Shown here: positions 60,682 through 64,000 of the stretch, in pieces | Position numbering within the stretch: position 1 is the stretch's first letter | Layout of the letters: each line of letters opens with the position of its first letter | DNA from: VRUE01 sp963702705 | GTDB lineage: Bacteria > Actinomycetota > Thermoleophilia > Solirubrobacterales > 70-9 | Reading direction: 5' to 3' | Assembly: GCA_963702705.1 (NCBI GenBank) | Contig: CAVPDR010000002.1 | Span: forward strand, 372,001-436,000 | Length of the DNA: 64,000 nucleotides | Notes under the pieces: generated by a model | What the model was told of the DNA's origin: nothing | The model's database searches: none | Seen by the model: only the letters and a program-made list of their open reading frames with translations | Translations under genes and position numbers: made by a program

Positions 60682-61219
60682 CCGCTTCCCCGTTGCGCTC
60701 GCGGCCGCCGGCCGGCGCGCCGAGGACGACCTTGCCGCCCCCGACCGCGCTCGCGTTCCACTGCCGGGCCGAGCGGTCGAGCTGCTCGACCTCGCTGCCC
60801 TTGTCGATCTGGAAGACCGGACGCAGCTCGTCGCCGAGGTCGACCCCCCACTGGTACCAGCAGAGCTCCCAGGCGACCGTGATCCGCACCTCGGTCGGCG
60901 AGCCGGCAGCGGCGCCGACCGAGACCCAGGGCTCCCCCAAACTGCGCATCAGCCCGGCGACCGTGCGCGCGGCCTCGCCCGCGTTGAAGCGGGAGACGGC
61001 GCGCTCGAGCCGGCTTCCGGGTTCCTCACGCGCCTCCGCTTCGCGCTTGCCGACGTTCGCCCCGGCGGCCGCGGGGTCGACCCAGCCGAGCTGCTCGGCG
61101 CGGCCGCGGCAGAGCTCGCAGACCTTCCGCGGCCCCTCCTTCGGGCTCATGTATGTCCGTATCCGCTCCCCCGCCAGGATCGTCCGGCCGCAAATTCCAC
61201 AGCTCTCGTCGGGGCTCAC
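60674..61219 (-). CDS. Zinc-ribbon hypothetical protein
   Basis: A 181-residue protein. An N-terminal zinc ribbon is formed by CGICGRTILAG and KVCELCRGRAEQ. The rest includes AWELCWYQWGVDLGDELRPV near the C-terminus, a pattern seen in actinobacterial hypothetical proteins next to the RNase H gene. Function unknown. Confidence 0.7.
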   Translation of the reverse strand: MSPDESCGICGRTILAGERIRTYMSPKEGPRKVCELCRGRAEQLGWVDPAAAGANVGKREAEAREEPGSRLERAVSRFNAGEAARTVAGLMRSLGEPWVSVGAAAGSPTEVRITVAWELCWYQWGVDLGDELRPVFQIDKGSEVEQLDRSARQWNASAVGGGKVVLGAPAGGRERNGEAVG

Positions 61220-61254
61220 CGCCCCAACCTAGATGATCGGCCCGCCCGCCCGGA

Positions 61255-63318
61255 TCAAGCTGAAGCGACAACCTTCTCGGCGAGCTGCGCCGGCACCTCT
61301 TCGTAGTGGTCGAACTCGATCGCGAAGTCGGCCCGGCCGCCGCTGATCGAGCGCAGGTGCGGCGTGTAGTCGAGCACCTCGGCCATCGGCACCTCGGCCC
61401 TGACCTCGGTCGCCCCGCCCTTCGGCTCCATCCCCAACGGGTGGCCGCGGCGTGAGTTGAGATCGCCGATCACGTCGCCGACGACGTCTCCCGGGCAGCT
61501 GACCACGAGCCGCACAATCGGCTCCAACAGCACCGGGTCCGCCTCTTCCATCGCCTCCCTGAAGGCCATCGCACCGGCGATCTTGAAGGCCATCTCCGAG
61601 GAGTCGACGTCGTGGTGCTTGCCGTCGACGAGGCGCACCCGCACACCCTTGACCGGGTAGCCGGCGACGGTGCCGTGCGCCATCGCTTCCTCCACCCCCT
61701 TCTCCACCGCCGGGATGAAGCCGCCGGGAATCGAGGCGCCCTTGATCTGGTTGACGAACTCGAGCCCGACGCCGTCGCCGGCCGGCTCGATCTCGATCTG
61801 GCAGTCGGCGAACTGGCCGCGGCCCCCCGACTGCTTCTTGTAGCGGGCGTGGGCGCTCGCCGGCCGGCGGATCGACTCCTGGTAGGGGACGCGCGGCGGG
61901 TGCAGATCGATCTCGACCCCGAAGCGGCGCTTCATGCGGGCGACGATCACCTCGACGTGGACCTGGGTCAGACCGGCGATGATCTGCTCCCCCGTCTGCG
62001 CGTCGCGATGTACGTCGAGGGTCGGGTCTTCCTCGGTGAGACGCCGCACCGCCGCGGCGGCCCTTTCCTCGTCGCCCTTCGACTTCGGTTCGTAGGCGAA
62101 CGCCATCACCGGGTCGGGCAGGTCGAGTGGGGCGAAGCTGACCTCGTCGGGACCGGCGCAGAGGACGTCGCCGGCACGGGTCTCCTTCAGCTTGGCGACG
62201 GCGCCGATGTCGCCGGCGCCGAGCTCGGTCGCGGGCACCAGCTTGCCGCCGAGCGGCTGGCTCAGCTGGCCGACCCGCTCCTTCTCGCCGCGGCTGACGT
62301 TGACGGCCTGCGAGTCGGAGCCGAGGGTGCCGCGGTAGACGCGGAAGAGGTTGACGCGGCCGGTGTAGGGGTCGGCGAGCGTCTTGAAGACGTAGGCGAC
62401 CAGGGGACCGTCCTCGTCGGGCTCGATCTCGATCGACTCTCCCCCGGGCCCGAACGCCGGGACGACGCCACGCATCGCCGGCGAGGGCAGGTCCTCGACC
62501 AGCGCCTCGAGCAAGCGGCCGGTGCCGAGGTTGCGCGTCGCCACGCCGCAGGTGACGGGGAAGATCCGGCCCGCGGTGACGCCCTGCTTCAACACCCGCA
62601 CGATCTCGTCGTGGTCGATCTCCTCGCCCTCGAGGTAGCGCTCCATCAGCTGGTCGGAGTTCTCCGCCACCTCGTCCATCAGCTTCTCGCGGTATTCCTC
62701 GGCCTGGGCGCGCTGCTCCGCCGGGATCTCCACCTCCTCGGCCGCACCCGGCCCGGATCCGCCGTAGGTGAACGCCTTCTGGTCGATCAGGTCGATCACC
62801 CCGCTCACCTCCCCTTCGGCGCCGATCGGGATCTCGGTGGCAACCACGTGGGGGCCGAAGGCCGCCTTGAGCGAGTCGAGCGCGCGGAAGAAGTCGGCGC
62901 GCTCGCGGTCGAGCATGTTGACGAAGACGAGCCGCGCCAGCCCCTCGGCATCGGCCCGCTGCCAGAGGCGCTCGGTGTGGACCTCGACCCCGGCGACGCC
63001 GTTTACGACGACCACGGCCGCATCGGCGACGCGCAGCGCGGCGACCGCGTCGGCGACGAAGCTCGGCTCGCCCGGGGTGTCGATCAGGTTGATCTCGCGA
63101 CCGCCGTGCTCGAAGCAGGCGAGGGCTGCGTTGATCGACATCGCCCGCTCCTGCTCGTCGGGCTCGTGATCGGAGACCGTCGTCCCCTCGGCGACTGTGC
63201 CGAGTCGGGTGACGGCACCGGCCTCGAACAACATCGCCTCATGCAGGCTCGTCTTGCCGCAGCCCCGGTGCCCTACCAGGGCGACGTTGCGAATCCGGTC
63301 TGCGGCCCGATGCGGCAC
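61255..63318 (-). CDS. EF-G paralogue (EF-G2-like translation GTPase)
   Basis: A 687-residue GTPase. The G1 motif is LVGHRGCGKTSLHEAM (unlike the usual HxDxGKTT of EF-G), G3 is LIDTPGEPSF and G4 is FVNMLDRERADF, with Met-Leu replacing the canonical N-K-x-D, so nucleotide handling may differ. Domains II to V follow in EF-G order. The deviations place it with the EF-G-like paralogues of actinobacteria rather than canonical FusA. GTG start. Confidence 0.88.
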   Translation of the reverse strand: MPHRAADRIRNVALVGHRGCGKTSLHEAMLFEAGAVTRLGTVAEGTTVSDHEPDEQERAMSINAALACFEHGGREINLIDTPGEPSFVADAVAALRVADAAVVVVNGVAGVEVHTERLWQRADAEGLARLVFVNMLDRERADFFRALDSLKAAFGPHVVATEIPIGAEGEVSGVIDLIDQKAFTYGGSGPGAAEEVEIPAEQRAQAEEYREKLMDEVAENSDQLMERYLEGEEIDHDEIVRVLKQGVTAGRIFPVTCGVATRNLGTGRLLEALVEDLPSPAMRGVVPAFGPGGESIEIEPDEDGPLVAYVFKTLADPYTGRVNLFRVYRGTLGSDSQAVNVSRGEKERVGQLSQPLGGKLVPATELGAGDIGAVAKLKETRAGDVLCAGPDEVSFAPLDLPDPVMAFAYEPKSKGDEERAAAAVRRLTEEDPTLDVHRDAQTGEQIIAGLTQVHVEVIVARMKRRFGVEIDLHPPRVPYQESIRRPASAHARYKKQSGGRGQFADCQIEIEPAGDGVGLEFVNQIKGASIPGGFIPAVEKGVEEAMAHGTVAGYPVKGVRVRLVDGKHHDVDSSEMAFKIAGAMAFREAMEEADPVLLEPIVRLVVSCPGDVVGDVIGDLNSRRGHPLGMEPKGGATEVRAEVPMAEVLDYTPHLRSISGGRADFAIEFDHYEEVPAQLAEKVVASA

Positions 63319-63380
63319 GCAACCGACGGTACACCCCGAATCGCGGCGCGCAATCGGGGAGAAATACGGTTCAGGCGGGC

Positions 63381-64000
63381 CTAGGCGGCCTGCAGGCCGG
63401 ACTTCAGCCGCATCACTGCCTTGGTGTGCAACTGCGAGACGCGCGACTCGGTGACGCCGAGCACCTCGCCGATCTCCCGCAGGGTGAGGTTCTCGTAGTA
63501 GTAGAGCGCGACGACCAGCTGCTCGCGCTCGGGCAGCGAGGCGATCGCCTCGGTCAGGCGGTCCTTGACCTCGCTGCTGGCCAGCGACTCCTGTGGGTCG
63601 GCGGCGCGCGGGTCGGAGATCGTGTCGAGCAGCGAGACCTGGTCGCCCGAGGAGTCGGAGACGGTCCAGAGCTCGTCGAGCGCGTAGACCGAGGAGTTGG
63701 CGATCTCCAGCAGCGAGGTCTGCAGTTCGTCCTCGCTGATACCGAGCTTGGCCGCCAGCTCGGCCTCGCTCGGCGCCCGCTGCAGCTGGTGCTCGAGGGT
63801 TGCCTGGGCCGCCTCGATCTCGCGAGCGCGCGAGCGGACCGAGCGCGGCACCCAGTCCAGCGAGCGCAGCTCGTCGATGATCGCGCCGCGGATGCGGGTC
63901 ATTGCGAAGGTCTCGAACTTGATCCCGCGCTCGGGCTCAAAGCGCTCGATCGCTCCGATCAGGCCCATCAGCCCGTAGGAGATCAGGTCGGCATCGTCGA
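63381..64000 (-). CDS. RNA polymerase sigma factor, FliA/WhiG type (partial)
   Basis: The N-terminal part runs off the window end; about 206 residues remain. Region 2 is seen in DADLISYGLMGLIGAIERFEP and FETFAMTRIRGAIIDELRS, region 3 in RAREIEAAQATLEHQLQRAPS, region 4 in LREIGEVLGVTESRVSQLHTKAV. The WVPRSVRSRAREIE stretch is typical of sigma-28. It would control motility or development genes. Confidence 0.92.
   Translation of the reverse strand, partial: DDADLISYGLMGLIGAIERFEPERGIKFETFAMTRIRGAIIDELRSLDWVPRSVRSRAREIEAAQATLEHQLQRAPSEAELAAKLGISEDELQTSLLEIANSSVYALDELWTVSDSSGDQVSLLDTISDPRAADPQESLASSEVKDRLTEAIASLPEREQLVVALYYYENLTLREIGEVLGVTESRVSQLHTKAVMRLKSGLQAA

Overview
The window is high-G+C actinobacterial chromosome. 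The core gene set (hrcA next to a DnaJ-like gene, trp genes, a HadA/HadB-like MaoC pair, murJ, comEA/comEC, a second EF-G, a FliA/WhiG-type sigma factor) and the frequent GTG/TTG starts with ATGA-type overlaps point to a deep-branching actinobacterium such as Solirubrobacterales/Thermoleophilia. That placement is inference; no 16S gene is present.

Region 1 (1-29902) is conserved core, almost all on the minus strand. Read in the direction of transcription it holds: the SpoIIM-like membrane protein; leuS, cupin, comEA, comEC and a basic low-complexity membrane protein; holA convergent with rpsT; murJ and a large multi-spanning membrane protein; lepA; two MaoC-type dehydratase subunits; hrcA, dnaJ-like, prmA; a DUF2269 protein and murI; a vapBC toxin-antitoxin pair; yqeY, phoH, ybeY, era, hisIE; and trpE-G-D-C, an HtrA protease, trpF and trpB (cut by the window start). 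Throughout this region lie unusual palindromic elements. Two flank lepA, sharing an identical 30-nt loop but carrying different, fully complementary stems. Two others share a conserved inner core. Others sit in frame inside prmA and the membrane-protein gene, and two more are bracketed by inverted repeats specific to the adjacent gene ends.

Region 2 (about 29940-45163) is an integrated mobile element, most likely an integrative mobilizable or conjugative element. It sits at the 3' end of tRNA-Ala(GGC) and carries a large serine recombinase, an ImmR/ImmA-like regulator-protease pair with three matching palindromic operators, a VirD4-like coupling protein, a replication-relaxation protein, a DNA methyltransferase, a membrane-protein cassette, several HTH regulators and a cargo pair (KAP-family P-loop NTPase plus a possible HEPN protein).

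Region 3 (45305-56435) holds an MFS transporter with a C-terminal winged-helix-like tail, a YihY/BrkB membrane protein, and a redox cluster on the plus strand: a two-component system, two cytochrome-b-like membrane proteins, a small membrane protein and ApbE. Several membrane or secreted proteins follow, including a Vgb-like beta-propeller.

Region 4 (56713-58835) is a micro-island of about 2 kb bounded by a 42-bp duplication of the 3' half of tRNA-Gly(GCC). It carries a putative toxin-antitoxin pair, a DUF4145 protein and a DUF433 protein, but no integrase. Region 5 (58954-64000) returns to core: a secreted trypsin-like protease, a VOC protein, an RNase H-like protein, a zinc-ribbon protein, an EF-G paralogue and a sigma factor cut by the window end.
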